From Dechloromonas denitrificans (GTDB lineage: Bacteria; Pseudomonadota; Gammaproteobacteria; Burkholderiales; Rhodocyclaceae): a stretch of 64,000 nt of DNA. Location of the stretch: the NCBI RefSeq assembly GCF_020510685.1, contig NZ_CP075185.1, positions 1,550,001 through 1,614,000 on the forward strand. Reading direction: 5' to 3'. The translations under genes and the position numbers were made by a program. Numbering within the stretch: position 1 is the stretch's first letter; each line of letters starts with the position of its first letter. Shown in pieces: positions 52,698 through 60,326 of this stretch. The notes beneath the pieces were generated by a model. The model saw nothing but the letters and a program-made list of their open reading frames with translations. It did no database searches and was not told where the DNA came from.

Positions 52698-53828
52698 ATG
52701 TCTGAAAACAATCTGCCCATTTCTTCCGCTTTAAATAAAGAACAGCGCCGCAAGAAGCTGCTGATCGGCCTGGCCGGTATCGTCGGTCTGGCCGGCGTCA
52801 GTGCGGCCGCTTACTGGTTGCTCTACAGCTCGCATTTCGTGGCGACCGACAATGCCTATGCGGCGGTCGAGATCGCCCAGGTGACGCCCTCGGTCGGCGG
52901 CACCATCGGCGAAGTGCTGGTTACCGATACCCAGGCCGTCAAGGCGGGCGATGTCCTGGTTCGGATCGACCCGACCGACGCCCGGCTGGCGCTCGCCCAG
53001 GCCGAAGCCGACCTGGGCCGGGCGACCCGTCGGGTCAAGGGCTTCGTCGCCAACGACGGCAGCCTGGGGGCCCAGATCGCGGCGCGCGATGCCGACGAGA
53101 AGCGCGCCGCCGCCCAGCTCGGTTCGGCCGAGGCCGATTTCGAGCGGGCCGGGATCGACCTCAAGCGCCGCGAAGCCTTGGCCGCTTCCGGCTCGGTTTC
53201 CGGCGACGAACTGACCCGCGCCCAGAATGCCTTCGCCTCGGCCCAGGGCAACCTGGCCGCCGCCCGCGCCGCCGCCGAGCAGGCCAGGGCCAATCGCAGC
53301 ACGGCGCTGAGCACGCGCGAAGCCAATGCCGTGCTGATCGCCGGCGCCGAAGAGAGCAACCCGGAAATCGCGCTGGCCCGGGCCCGCCGCGACCAGGCGG
53401 CAATCGATCTCGAGCGCACCGTGGTGCGGGCGCCGGTCGACGGCGTCGTCGCCAAGCGCCAGGTCCAGCTCGGCCAGCGCGTTCAGGCCGGCATGCCGCT
53501 GCTCGCCATCGTGCCGATCCAGCAGATGCACGTCGATGCCAATTTCAAGGAAGTGCAGCTCGAAAAGGTCCGGGTCGGCCAGCCGGTCAAGCTGCACGCC
53601 GACATCTACGGTAGCGGCGTGACCTATCACGGTACCGTCGAAGGTTTCTCCGGCGGTTCCGGGGCCGCCTTCTCGGCGATCCCGGCGCAGAACGCCACCG
53701 GCAACTGGATCAAGGTCGTGCAGCGCCTGCCGGTGCGCGTCAAGCTCGATCCCAAGGAGCTTGAGGCCAATCCGCTCAAGGTCGGCCTGTCGATGCAGGC
53801 CGAAATCGATACGCGCAGCCAGAACTGA
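52698..53828 (+). CDS. emrA: EmrA-like membrane fusion protein
   Basis: This 376-residue periplasmic adaptor has one N-terminal membrane helix (LLIGLAGIVGLAGVSAAAYWLLY), a split biotinyl/lipoyl domain (GTIGEVLVTDTQAVKAGDVLVRIDP), a long Ala-rich coiled coil (about 85-215) and a C-terminal beta-barrel. It joins the inner membrane EmrB pump to the outer membrane channel. It ends 14 bp before emrB. Confidence 0.93.
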   Translation: MSENNLPISSALNKEQRRKKLLIGLAGIVGLAGVSAAAYWLLYSSHFVATDNAYAAVEIAQVTPSVGGTIGEVLVTDTQAVKAGDVLVRIDPTDARLALAQAEADLGRATRRVKGFVANDGSLGAQIAARDADEKRAAAQLGSAEADFERAGIDLKRREALAASGSVSGDELTRAQNAFASAQGNLAAARAAAEQARANRSTALSTREANAVLIAGAEESNPEIALARARRDQAAIDLERTVVRAPVDGVVAKRQVQLGQRVQAGMPLLAIVPIQQMHVDANFKEVQLEKVRVGQPVKLHADIYGSGVTYHGTVEGFSGGSGAAFSAIPAQNATGNWIKVVQRLPVRVKLDPKELEANPLKVGLSMQAEIDTRSQN

Positions 53829-53842
53829 GCCGGGGTCATCGA

Positions 53843-55393
53843 ATGAGCCAAGCGCAAGCGCCCACCCCGGCCGGCGAAGTCCAACCCCTGACCGGCGGCA
53901 TGCTGTGGTTTGCCGCGATCATGCTGGCCGCCGCCAATTTCATCGCGGTGCTCAACATGACCATCGCCAACGTTGCCGTGCCCAACATCGCCGGCGCGCT
54001 CGGCGCGGCGACCAGCCAGGGCACCTGGGTGATCACCGCTTACGCGGTCGGCGAGGCCATCACCGTGCCGCTGACTGGCTGGCTGTCGGCACGTTTCGGT
54101 TCGGTGCGCGTCTTCATCGGCTCGATGATCCTGTTCGGCATCTTCTCGGTGATCTGCGGCCTCTCCGGTTCGATCGGCATCCTGGTCGTCGCCCGCATTT
54201 TCCAGGGCCTGTGCGGCGGGCCGCTGATGCCCTTGTCGCAGACCCTGCTGATGCGCATCTTTCCCAAGGAAAAGGCGGCCGCGGCGATCGGCCTGTGGTC
54301 GATGACGACGCTGGTCGCGCCGGTCGTCGGACCGATTCTCGGCGGCTACCTGTGCGATGAATACAGCTGGTCCTGGGTATTCATCCTCAATGCGCCGATC
54401 GCCTTCGTCTGCTCCTTCTTCGGCTGGAACCTGCTCAAGTGCTACCGCGATACGCTGAGCCGGGCCGGCATCGACACGGTCGGCCTCGTTCTGCTCATCC
54501 TCTGGGTCGGCTCCCTGCAGCTACTGCTCGACGAAGGCAAGAACCTCGACTGGTTCTCCTCGAACTTCATCACCGGCCTGGCCGTCGTCGCCAGCGCCTG
54601 TTTTGCCGCCTTCATCATCTGGGAGTGGCACGAGGAAAACCCGGTGGTCGATCTCAAGGTCTTCCGCCACCGCGGCTTCACGGTCAGCGTGCTGACCATC
54701 AGCCTGGCCTTTGCCGCCTTCTTCGGGGTCAATGTGCTGACCCCGCTCTGGCTGCAGAACTTCATGGGCTACACGGCGACCCAGGCCGGTCTGGCCACGG
54801 CGTGGACCGGCGTCACCGCCTTCTTCATCGCACCCATGGTGGCTCAGGCGGCGAGCAAGGTGGACCCGCGCAAGCTGGTCTTTGCCGGCGTCATCTGGAT
54901 GGGCCTGGTTACGCTGTGGCGGACGGTGGCCAATACCGACATGGGCTTCTGGGACATCGCCGTGCCGCTGATGGTGATGGGCTTCGCCTTGCCGTTCTTC
55001 TTCATTCCGACCACCGGCCTGGCGCTGTCCAGCGTCGAGGAACGCGAGATGGATTCGGCGGCCGGCCTGATGAACTTCCTGCGCACGCTGTCCGGCGCCT
55101 TTGCCACTTCGCTGGTGACGACCAGCTGGGACAACCAGATCACCCGCCAGCACGCCGAGCTGGTCGGCATCTCGGACAGCGACGGCAGTGTCCGGAGCTT
55201 GCTGGAGCAGGGCGGCATGGCGGCCGATGCGGTCAATCAGGCGCTCGACTACCTGATCACCAGCCAGGCCGTGATGCTCGCCACCAACCAGCTGATGACG
55301 GTGATCGGCGTCGCCTTCCTGGTCGCCGCCTCGGTCATCTGGCTGGCCCCGAAACCCACCCGCGTCGTCGAGCCCGGTGCCGGCGGCCATTAA
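53843..55393 (+). CDS. emrB: EmrB/QacA (DHA2) drug-proton antiporter
   Basis: This 516-residue MFS pump of the DHA2 family has 14 membrane helices. Diagnostic parts are NVAVPNIAGALGAATSQGTWVITAYAVGEAITVPLTGWLSARFGSVR (motif A region), LCGGPLMPLSQTLLMRIFP and the extra membrane helix pair in the middle of the protein. With the fusion protein and outer membrane factor it expels hydrophobic compounds, under the TetR regulator encoded divergently. Confidence 0.94.
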   Translation: MSQAQAPTPAGEVQPLTGGMLWFAAIMLAAANFIAVLNMTIANVAVPNIAGALGAATSQGTWVITAYAVGEAITVPLTGWLSARFGSVRVFIGSMILFGIFSVICGLSGSIGILVVARIFQGLCGGPLMPLSQTLLMRIFPKEKAAAAIGLWSMTTLVAPVVGPILGGYLCDEYSWSWVFILNAPIAFVCSFFGWNLLKCYRDTLSRAGIDTVGLVLLILWVGSLQLLLDEGKNLDWFSSNFITGLAVVASACFAAFIIWEWHEENPVVDLKVFRHRGFTVSVLTISLAFAAFFGVNVLTPLWLQNFMGYTATQAGLATAWTGVTAFFIAPMVAQAASKVDPRKLVFAGVIWMGLVTLWRTVANTDMGFWDIAVPLMVMGFALPFFFIPTTGLALSSVEEREMDSAAGLMNFLRTLSGAFATSLVTTSWDNQITRQHAELVGISDSDGSVRSLLEQGGMAADAVNQALDYLITSQAVMLATNQLMTVIGVAFLVAASVIWLAPKPTRVVEPGAGGH

Positions 55394-55410
55394 ACCTAGC
55401 GAGAGCGAGC

Positions 55411-55854
55411 ATGTTCAAACATATTCTGGTGCCGACCGACGGTTCGCCACTGTCCCTGGCCGCCGTCAGCCGGGCCATCGCCTTTGCCCGGGAAACCGGC
55501 GCCCGGCTGACGTTCTTCTGTGCCGAGCCGGCCTTTCCGACGATGTATTACGGTGTCGGCGCCATTTTCGATGCGCATACCCCGGCCCGCTTTCACGAAG
55601 AAGTCGCCCGTGTCGCGCATGACATTCTCGCCGCCGCCGCGAAGCTCGCCGGGGAGGCCAGGGTCGAATGCACCACGCTGGCGCTGACCAGCGACCAGCC
55701 CTACGCAGCGATCATCGCCGCCGCCGAGCGCCAGGCTTGCGACCTGATATTCATGGCTTCGCATGGCCGGCGGGGCATCAGCGGGCTGCTGCTCGGCAGC
55801 GAAACGCACAAGGTGCTGACCCACTCGACGATTCCGGTGCTGGTCTATCGGTAA
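55411..55854 (+). CDS. Universal stress protein, UspA family
   Basis: This 147-residue Usp has the N-terminal HILVPTDGSPLS strand-loop and the C-terminal ATP-binding motif MASHGRRGISGLLLGSET. The start at 55411 is 17 bp after the emrB stop, so it may be the fourth gene of the efflux transcript. It is not closely like the Usp at 21581, which has a different insertion pattern. Confidence 0.9.
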   Translation: MFKHILVPTDGSPLSLAAVSRAIAFARETGARLTFFCAEPAFPTMYYGVGAIFDAHTPARFHEEVARVAHDILAAAAKLAGEARVECTTLALTSDQPYAAIIAAAERQACDLIFMASHGRRGISGLLLGSETHKVLTHSTIPVLVYR

Positions 55855-55931
55855 CATGTAATGTTTTTTCAGCCGGGGTAAAACCCGGTTACGGACTCGG
55901 TGCGGCTGTCGTCTATCGAGATTCCGCGAAC

Positions 55932-55958
55932 CCGATGCGGCGATTGCCGCCGCATCGG
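55932..55958. terminator. Hairpin between convergent Usp and SYLF genes
   Basis: CCGATGCGGC and GCCGCATCGG form a 10-bp perfect stem with loop GATTGCC, without a T-run on either strand. Its position between converging genes suggests transcript end formation. Confidence 0.4.
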
Positions 55959-56020
55959 TGATCAGTCCTCGGATCGGGCTTTCGCTCGACCGGACCGGGA
56001 CGATCCTGAGCTTTGCTCGC

Positions 56021-56584
56021 TTAACGCTTGATGCGGGTGATCTTGGTGCCTTCGATGCTGAGGCTGGCCATCAAACCCTGCTGGTCGAAAATGAACGCAT
56101 AGGCATCGTCCTTCAGGGTCGATGACGACAGGTTCTTGGCAATGCCCTCATTGACCACGACCAGTGTCGGACCGACGCCGATTTCCCAGCCCTTCGACGC
56201 GTCGAGATACTTGATGGCCTTGTTGCTCATCAGGAACACCACGTAGCCATAGGATTCGGCGCCGGCCTGCCAGCCCCAGGAGGCGGAAACCGAGTTGTAG
56301 TAGCCGGCGTACTGGGAATTCTTGCTCAGAACCCCTTCACCGTAGCTTCCGCCAAAGACCAGACCGGCCTTGATGATTTTCGGGAAAATCAGGATGGCCT
56401 TGGCCTTCCTGCCGATGGCTTCGGCCGCCGGATTACTCTTGTACAAGGTTTGCAGCGCCTGTGCGGCATCGGCATTGAGGTCTTCGGCGGAAGCGGCATA
56501 GGCCTGGTTGCCAAGGGTCGCCAGCGAAAGAGCGGCCGCCGTGACGAGCAGGAGACGGTGCAGGGAGCGTTGTATTTGGGTCAT
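56021..56584 (-). CDS. Exported SYLF/YSC84-domain protein
   Basis: The 187-residue product has a signal peptide (to about residue 30, AYA-AS) and a SYLF domain: AILIFPKIIKAGLVFGGSYGEGVL, YYNSVSASWGWQAGAESYGYVVFLMS, WEIGVGPTLVVVNEG. SYLF domains bind phospholipids; the bacterial members are periplasmic lipid-binding proteins of unclear role. It is a single gene, with an RBS (AAGGAT) before the ATG. Confidence 0.9.
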   Translation of the reverse strand: MTQIQRSLHRLLLVTAAALSLATLGNQAYAASAEDLNADAAQALQTLYKSNPAAEAIGRKAKAILIFPKIIKAGLVFGGSYGEGVLSKNSQYAGYYNSVSASWGWQAGAESYGYVVFLMSNKAIKYLDASKGWEIGVGPTLVVVNEGIAKNLSSSTLKDDAYAFIFDQQGLMASLSIEGTKITRIKR

Positions 56585-57020
56585 TTCGATATCCTTTTAA
56601 GTAGTGCTGCAATATGCAACCGGAGAGCAAGGACAGCGATGCATCCTTGTCATATCGGCCATTCAGCTTAGGCGGCATATTGCCCGGCCTCCGTTCGATA
56701 GCGCACACAGCCGATCCGGGCGAATTTTGGCGATAAAACGCCGGCATGGTTTGGCCCCGACTCGCCAAATGCGCAGTCCGCCGCCACCGCCCGTCGTCAA
56801 GGCGACTCGGGCGACAGCGATCTCCGGTTATGTGCGGCAGCGGACAGAACGGAAACGAATTCGCCAATACGCTCGGTCTATCGGAGCCAACAAGCGGTGC
56901 AATTTCTGTACTGTGGCAATGCGTGATGCCTATCCAGCGCAGGGTCTTCGCCAGGAAAACCGTATGCCGGGCAGCGTTTGCCAGGGCCGCGGTTTCAGGA
57001 TCAAACGCACAAGGAACAAA
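56585..57020. other. 436-bp intergenic stretch without recognised gene
   Basis: Between the SYLF gene and the cysteine-repeat gene I see no ORF with coding character, no clear hairpin terminator and no consensus -24/-12 or TGT-N10-ACA site. A small inverted repeat (GGCGATAAAACGCC) near 56729 is the only structure seen. Promoters for both divergent genes must lie here. Confidence 0.6.
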
Positions 57021-57632
57021 ATGAAAAAACTCACCATCAATACGCTCGCTCTTGCCTTCACGCTGGCTTTCAGTGCCGGGGCAATGGCCGAAGGCATGTC
57101 AAAAACCGAGTACAAGGCCGGCAAGAACAAGATTTCCGCCGATTTCAAGACGGCCCGGGCGAGTTGCGACTCCTTGTTGGGCAATGCAAGCGACATCTGT
57201 GCGGCCGAAGCCAAGGGTAACGAGAAGGTCGCCCTGGCTGAACTCCAGGCCCGTTACAAGCCGAGCGAGAAAGCCCATTACGAAGCCCGCCTGGCCAAGG
57301 CGGATGCCGTCTATGACGTGGCCAAGGAAAAGTGTGACGACCAGGCCGGCAATGGCAAGGATGTCTGCCTGAAGGAAGTCAAGGCTGCGGAAACCGCCGC
57401 CAAGGCAGATGCCAAGGCGCAGATGAAGACCGCTGAAGCCAACGCGACGGCCGGTGAGAAAACCGCCGAAGCGCGCAGCGATGCCAGCAAGAAGGGCGTC
57501 GCTGCCCGCCAGGACGCAACGGCCGACAAGACCGACGCCCAGTACGCGGTGGCCAAGGAAAAGTGTGACACCTATGCCGGCGCAGCCAAGGATAGTTGTC
57601 TGGCCAAAGCCAAGCTGAACTTCAACAAGTAA
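57021..57632 (+). CDS. Exported protein with three cysteine-pair repeats
   Basis: The 203-residue product has a signal peptide (AMA-EG at residue 23) and a helical, Ala/Lys-rich mature part. Three similar repeats each hold a cysteine pair: ARASCDSLLGNASDICAAEAKG, AKEKCDDQAGNGKDVCLKEVKA and AKEKCDTYAGAAKDSCLAKAKL. A coiled-coil-like A/K/E block without Cys separates the second and third. This spacing could give disulfide-linked helix hairpins. No named family is recognised. Confidence 0.8.
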   Translation: MKKLTINTLALAFTLAFSAGAMAEGMSKTEYKAGKNKISADFKTARASCDSLLGNASDICAAEAKGNEKVALAELQARYKPSEKAHYEARLAKADAVYDVAKEKCDDQAGNGKDVCLKEVKAAETAAKADAKAQMKTAEANATAGEKTAEARSDASKKGVAARQDATADKTDAQYAVAKEKCDTYAGAAKDSCLAKAKLNFNK

Positions 57633-57759
57633 TAGGTCGTATCCCGGCAGCCTTCGTCTACCGGAAACAAGCGGCTTGAGAAAAACCAGGCCCGGCGCTG
57701 AAAAGATCGCTCGCCATCCGGCGAGTGATTCTCTCCAGCGGCATTGAGAAGGAAACACC

Positions 57760-58113
57760 ATGAATTATTCGAAACTGACCGTCGTCGCGCTGATGTCTTT
57801 TGCCCTGAGCGCCTGTATTACGGCACCCGCCGGCCCGCCCGGACCACAAGGCGCGACCGGTGCCACTGGCAATACCGGTAACACCGGCGCCAAGGGCAGC
57901 ACCGGCTATACCGGGGCAACCGGCGGCGCGGGCGCAACCGGCGCGACCGGTTACACCGGGGCCACCGGCACGGCTGGGGCGACCGGCGATACGGGCGCGA
58001 CGGGCAGTACCGGCGCCACTGGCAATACTGGTAATACCGGCGCCAAGGGCAGCACCGGGGCGCGCGGCGCAACAACGACCGATGGCACCGTGGTCATCGT
58101 TCCGGCGCGCTAA
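57760..58113 (+). CDS. Collagen-like repeat lipoprotein
   Basis: The 117-residue product has a lipoprotein signal ending ALSAC (Cys near 19), then about 25 G-x-y triplets with Thr dominating ([13 protein letters not shown] and relatives), and a short C-terminal tail [13 protein letters not shown]. It resembles small bacterial collagen-like outer membrane proteins. A repeat ([13 protein letters not shown]) occurs twice, pointing to expansion by duplication. It is probably surface-exposed. Confidence 0.88.
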   Translation: MNYSKLTVVALMSFALSACITAPAGPPGPQGATGATGNTGNTGAKGSTGYTGATGGAGATGATGYTGATGTAGATGDTGATGSTGATGNTGNTGAKGSTGARGATTTDGTVVIVPAR

Positions 58114-58238
58114 GCGCATCCGCCGCAGCGGTTGAGCAGGAAAATTCTCGCCCCGGTTCATCGGCAGCGGGAATTTTTGGTTTTGGCGAGGCTATTCGTT
58201 GGCTTGTCAAACGCATTACTGAATGACAGGAGTACAGC

Positions 58239-58694
58239 ATGCGATTATTTCTGATTGCCTTGTTACTGGCGGCGGCCATCGCCCCGGCCGGCGCCGCCGA
58301 TGTCGGCGTCTCGGTGAGCATTGGTCAGCCGGGTTTTTACGGCCGCCTCGATATCGGCGACTACCCGCCGCCCCAAGTGATCTACCAGCAGCCGCGGATG
58401 GTACGGCGGGTTCCGGTATCCCGGCCGCCGGTCTATCTGCGGGTTCCGCCCGGCCACGCCAGAGACTGGCGCCGCTACTGTGGCCGCTACGACGCTTGCG
58501 GCGAGCGGGTCTACTTCGTCCGCGACAACTGGTACCAGCGCGAATATGTGCCGCGCTACCGGAATCGCCATGGCGATCGGCATGACCAGCGGCGCGACGG
58601 ACCGCGCGGCGATTCAGGCAACGACCATCGGGACAACGACTATCGGGGGAATGACCATCGCGGCAACGATCACGAGCGGGGCCGCGGCCGCTGA
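58239..58694 (+). CDS. Small exported Arg/Asp/His-rich protein
   Basis: This 151-residue protein has a signal peptide (GAA-AD, residue 19-20), a middle region with Pro-Arg-rich segments (PPPQVIYQQPRMVRRVPVSRPPVYLR), two cysteines (YCGRYDACGERVYFVRD) and a C-terminal repetitive tail of HRDNDYRGND type. The central YGRYDACG...YFVRDNWY block resembles small periplasmic proteins found next to stress genes. Function is unknown. Confidence 0.8.
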   Translation: MRLFLIALLLAAAIAPAGAADVGVSVSIGQPGFYGRLDIGDYPPPQVIYQQPRMVRRVPVSRPPVYLRVPPGHARDWRRYCGRYDACGERVYFVRDNWYQREYVPRYRNRHGDRHDQRRDGPRGDSGNDHRDNDYRGNDHRGNDHERGRGR

Positions 58695-58721
58695 GGCCGC
58701 CCGGTTGCCGGAGGGCCAGGC

Positions 58722-59621
58722 ATGATGACGAATGACGGCGCCTTGTCCGTGCTATGTGCCGATGTCGCGGCTGATGCCAGTCTGGTGCAATCGCTCGACC
58801 AGGCGGAAGCGCGCTACGCCGTGGCGCGTTGCGAGAAACGCATCCGGCGCTCGGTCGAAACCCATGGCGGGCGTCTGGTGCACCACAGCGGCAACCGGCT
58901 GATGGCCTTCTTCGCCGATGGCCAGGATGCGCTGCACTCGGCCATCGAGATGCAGCGCCGGATTGCCGACCTGCCGCCACCGGCCGGTTTTCCGCTGGCG
59001 GTCAGCGTCGGCCTGTGTGCCGGCCATCGGGCCAGGGAGCAGCGCTATTTTCCCGGCGACGGGGTGAATCCGGCGGCCCGGCTATCCGCAGTTGCCGCGC
59101 CGGGGCATATCCTGCTCAGCATGCCGCAACGGGCGACAGCCTTTCCCCTGTTGCAGCTGGCGGCGAGCAGCCTGCCCGATCTGCAGCTCAATTGCGGCAA
59201 GCGGCGTCTCGGTGTCTTTCAGGTGGCATGGCAGCAGCCCGATCAACAGACATTGAGGCTGGCGCTGGCCGATCCCGGCGCTGGGGTGGGGCGGCTCTGC
59301 GTCCGTTACCGGGGCGTCGAAACGTGGCTGGACGAGAATCAGCCGTTTGCCCGCATCGGCCGTCAGGCGGATTGCGATCTGATCGTCCGCGATCTCCGCT
59401 GTTCGCGGGAGCACGGCCGGATCGAGCGGCGCCTCGAGCGTTTCGTCTGGGTCGACCGGAGCACCAACGGCAGCTTCGTGACCCTTGAGGGGCAGGCCGA
59501 GGTTTTTGTCCGGCGCGGTGAACTGCTGCTCTCCGGGCGGGGCCTGCTCAGTCTGGGCGCGCCCGCGGCGGCCAAGGGGGCGGAGCTGGTGCACTTCGAG
59601 ACGGCCCCTTATTCGTGCTAG
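58722..59621 (+). CDS. Degenerate nucleotidyl cyclase-FHA domain fusion
   Basis: The 299-residue protein starts with a class III cyclase-like domain (LSVLCADVAADASL, GVNPAARLSAVAAPGHILLS) and ends with a FHA domain (ARIGRQADCDLIVRDLRCSREHGRIERR, about 210-240, with the phospho-Thr-binding Arg and Ser). In the cyclase domain the second metal Asp position, normally GDGVMA, is GNRLMA, so the enzyme is probably inactive or altered. It may bind a nucleotide and a phosphoprotein. No kinase gene is adjacent. Confidence 0.75.
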   Translation: MMTNDGALSVLCADVAADASLVQSLDQAEARYAVARCEKRIRRSVETHGGRLVHHSGNRLMAFFADGQDALHSAIEMQRRIADLPPPAGFPLAVSVGLCAGHRAREQRYFPGDGVNPAARLSAVAAPGHILLSMPQRATAFPLLQLAASSLPDLQLNCGKRRLGVFQVAWQQPDQQTLRLALADPGAGVGRLCVRYRGVETWLDENQPFARIGRQADCDLIVRDLRCSREHGRIERRLERFVWVDRSTNGSFVTLEGQAEVFVRRGELLLSGRGLLSLGAPAAAKGAELVHFETAPYSC

Positions 59622-59782
59622 CCAGACCGGAAATTCACGTCTAGTCTGTGTGTGCCAGCGTACATACGGCTCCGGCGCGGGATACGACAATCAACCGACG
59701 ACCATGGGGTTCGGCAGATCGCCGAGTCGGTGCTGGCAAGGATGTTTTCGTGCAAGCACACGGTTTATTTCTGGAGCAGATC

Positions 59783-60259
59783 ATGGGCAATCCCTTATTC
59801 GCAGTTCAGCAGCATCAAGCCATTCGTCGGTCCATTTCGCGTCCGCTCGTCGCCCTCGTTGCGGCCTTGCTGTGCACGCCGCTGCTCGCCGTCGAAATCG
59901 ATGACAACGCCAAACACAATGCCAGCAGCGCCCCGCAAGCCACGATTCCCTGGCTGAGCGGCGGCATCGGCGACGATGCGCGTGACGAAATGCGCAAAGC
60001 GGCCGCCTCCTACAATGTCCTGATTGTGTTCAGCGACCGCCAGGGCAGCTACCTGGCCGACATTCCGTTCACCGTCACCGGGCGCAATGGCCAGGAAGTC
60101 GTGGCCGGGATCAGCGAAGGGCCGCTGCTCTACATCAAGCTGCCGGCGGGAACCTACAAGGTATCGGTAAAAATCGACGGAGCCTGGCAAAACAGGCAAA
60201 TCCAGGCCGGCCCGGCCGGTCGTCCGGTCCGGGTGAACTTCGTCGGCAAGGGCGAATGA
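59783..60259 (+). CDS. Small exported protein with carboxypeptidase-regulatory-like domain
   Basis: The 158-residue product has a long signal peptide (ALLCTPLLAVE) and a mature part with a beta-sandwich pattern: YLADIPFTVTGRNGQEVVAGISEGPLLYIKLPAGTYKVSVKIDG, close to the CarboxypepD_reg fold. ATG 59783 with GGAG upstream is chosen over the earlier in-frame 59648. Function is unknown. Confidence 0.78.
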   Translation: MGNPLFAVQQHQAIRRSISRPLVALVAALLCTPLLAVEIDDNAKHNASSAPQATIPWLSGGIGDDARDEMRKAAASYNVLIVFSDRQGSYLADIPFTVTGRNGQEVVAGISEGPLLYIKLPAGTYKVSVKIDGAWQNRQIQAGPAGRPVRVNFVGKGE

Positions 60260-60326
60260 TTTTTCAGCATTAGCCCTGGTCGGTCATCGGCCCGCTGCTG
60301 GCGGGCGATGACCGGTGGTCGGCGGG

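Noticed and set aside
57840..58070. Short repeats as a CRISPR array
   Set aside because: The repeats are imperfect G-x-y triplets in one open frame of a collagen-like protein; there are no uniform spacers.
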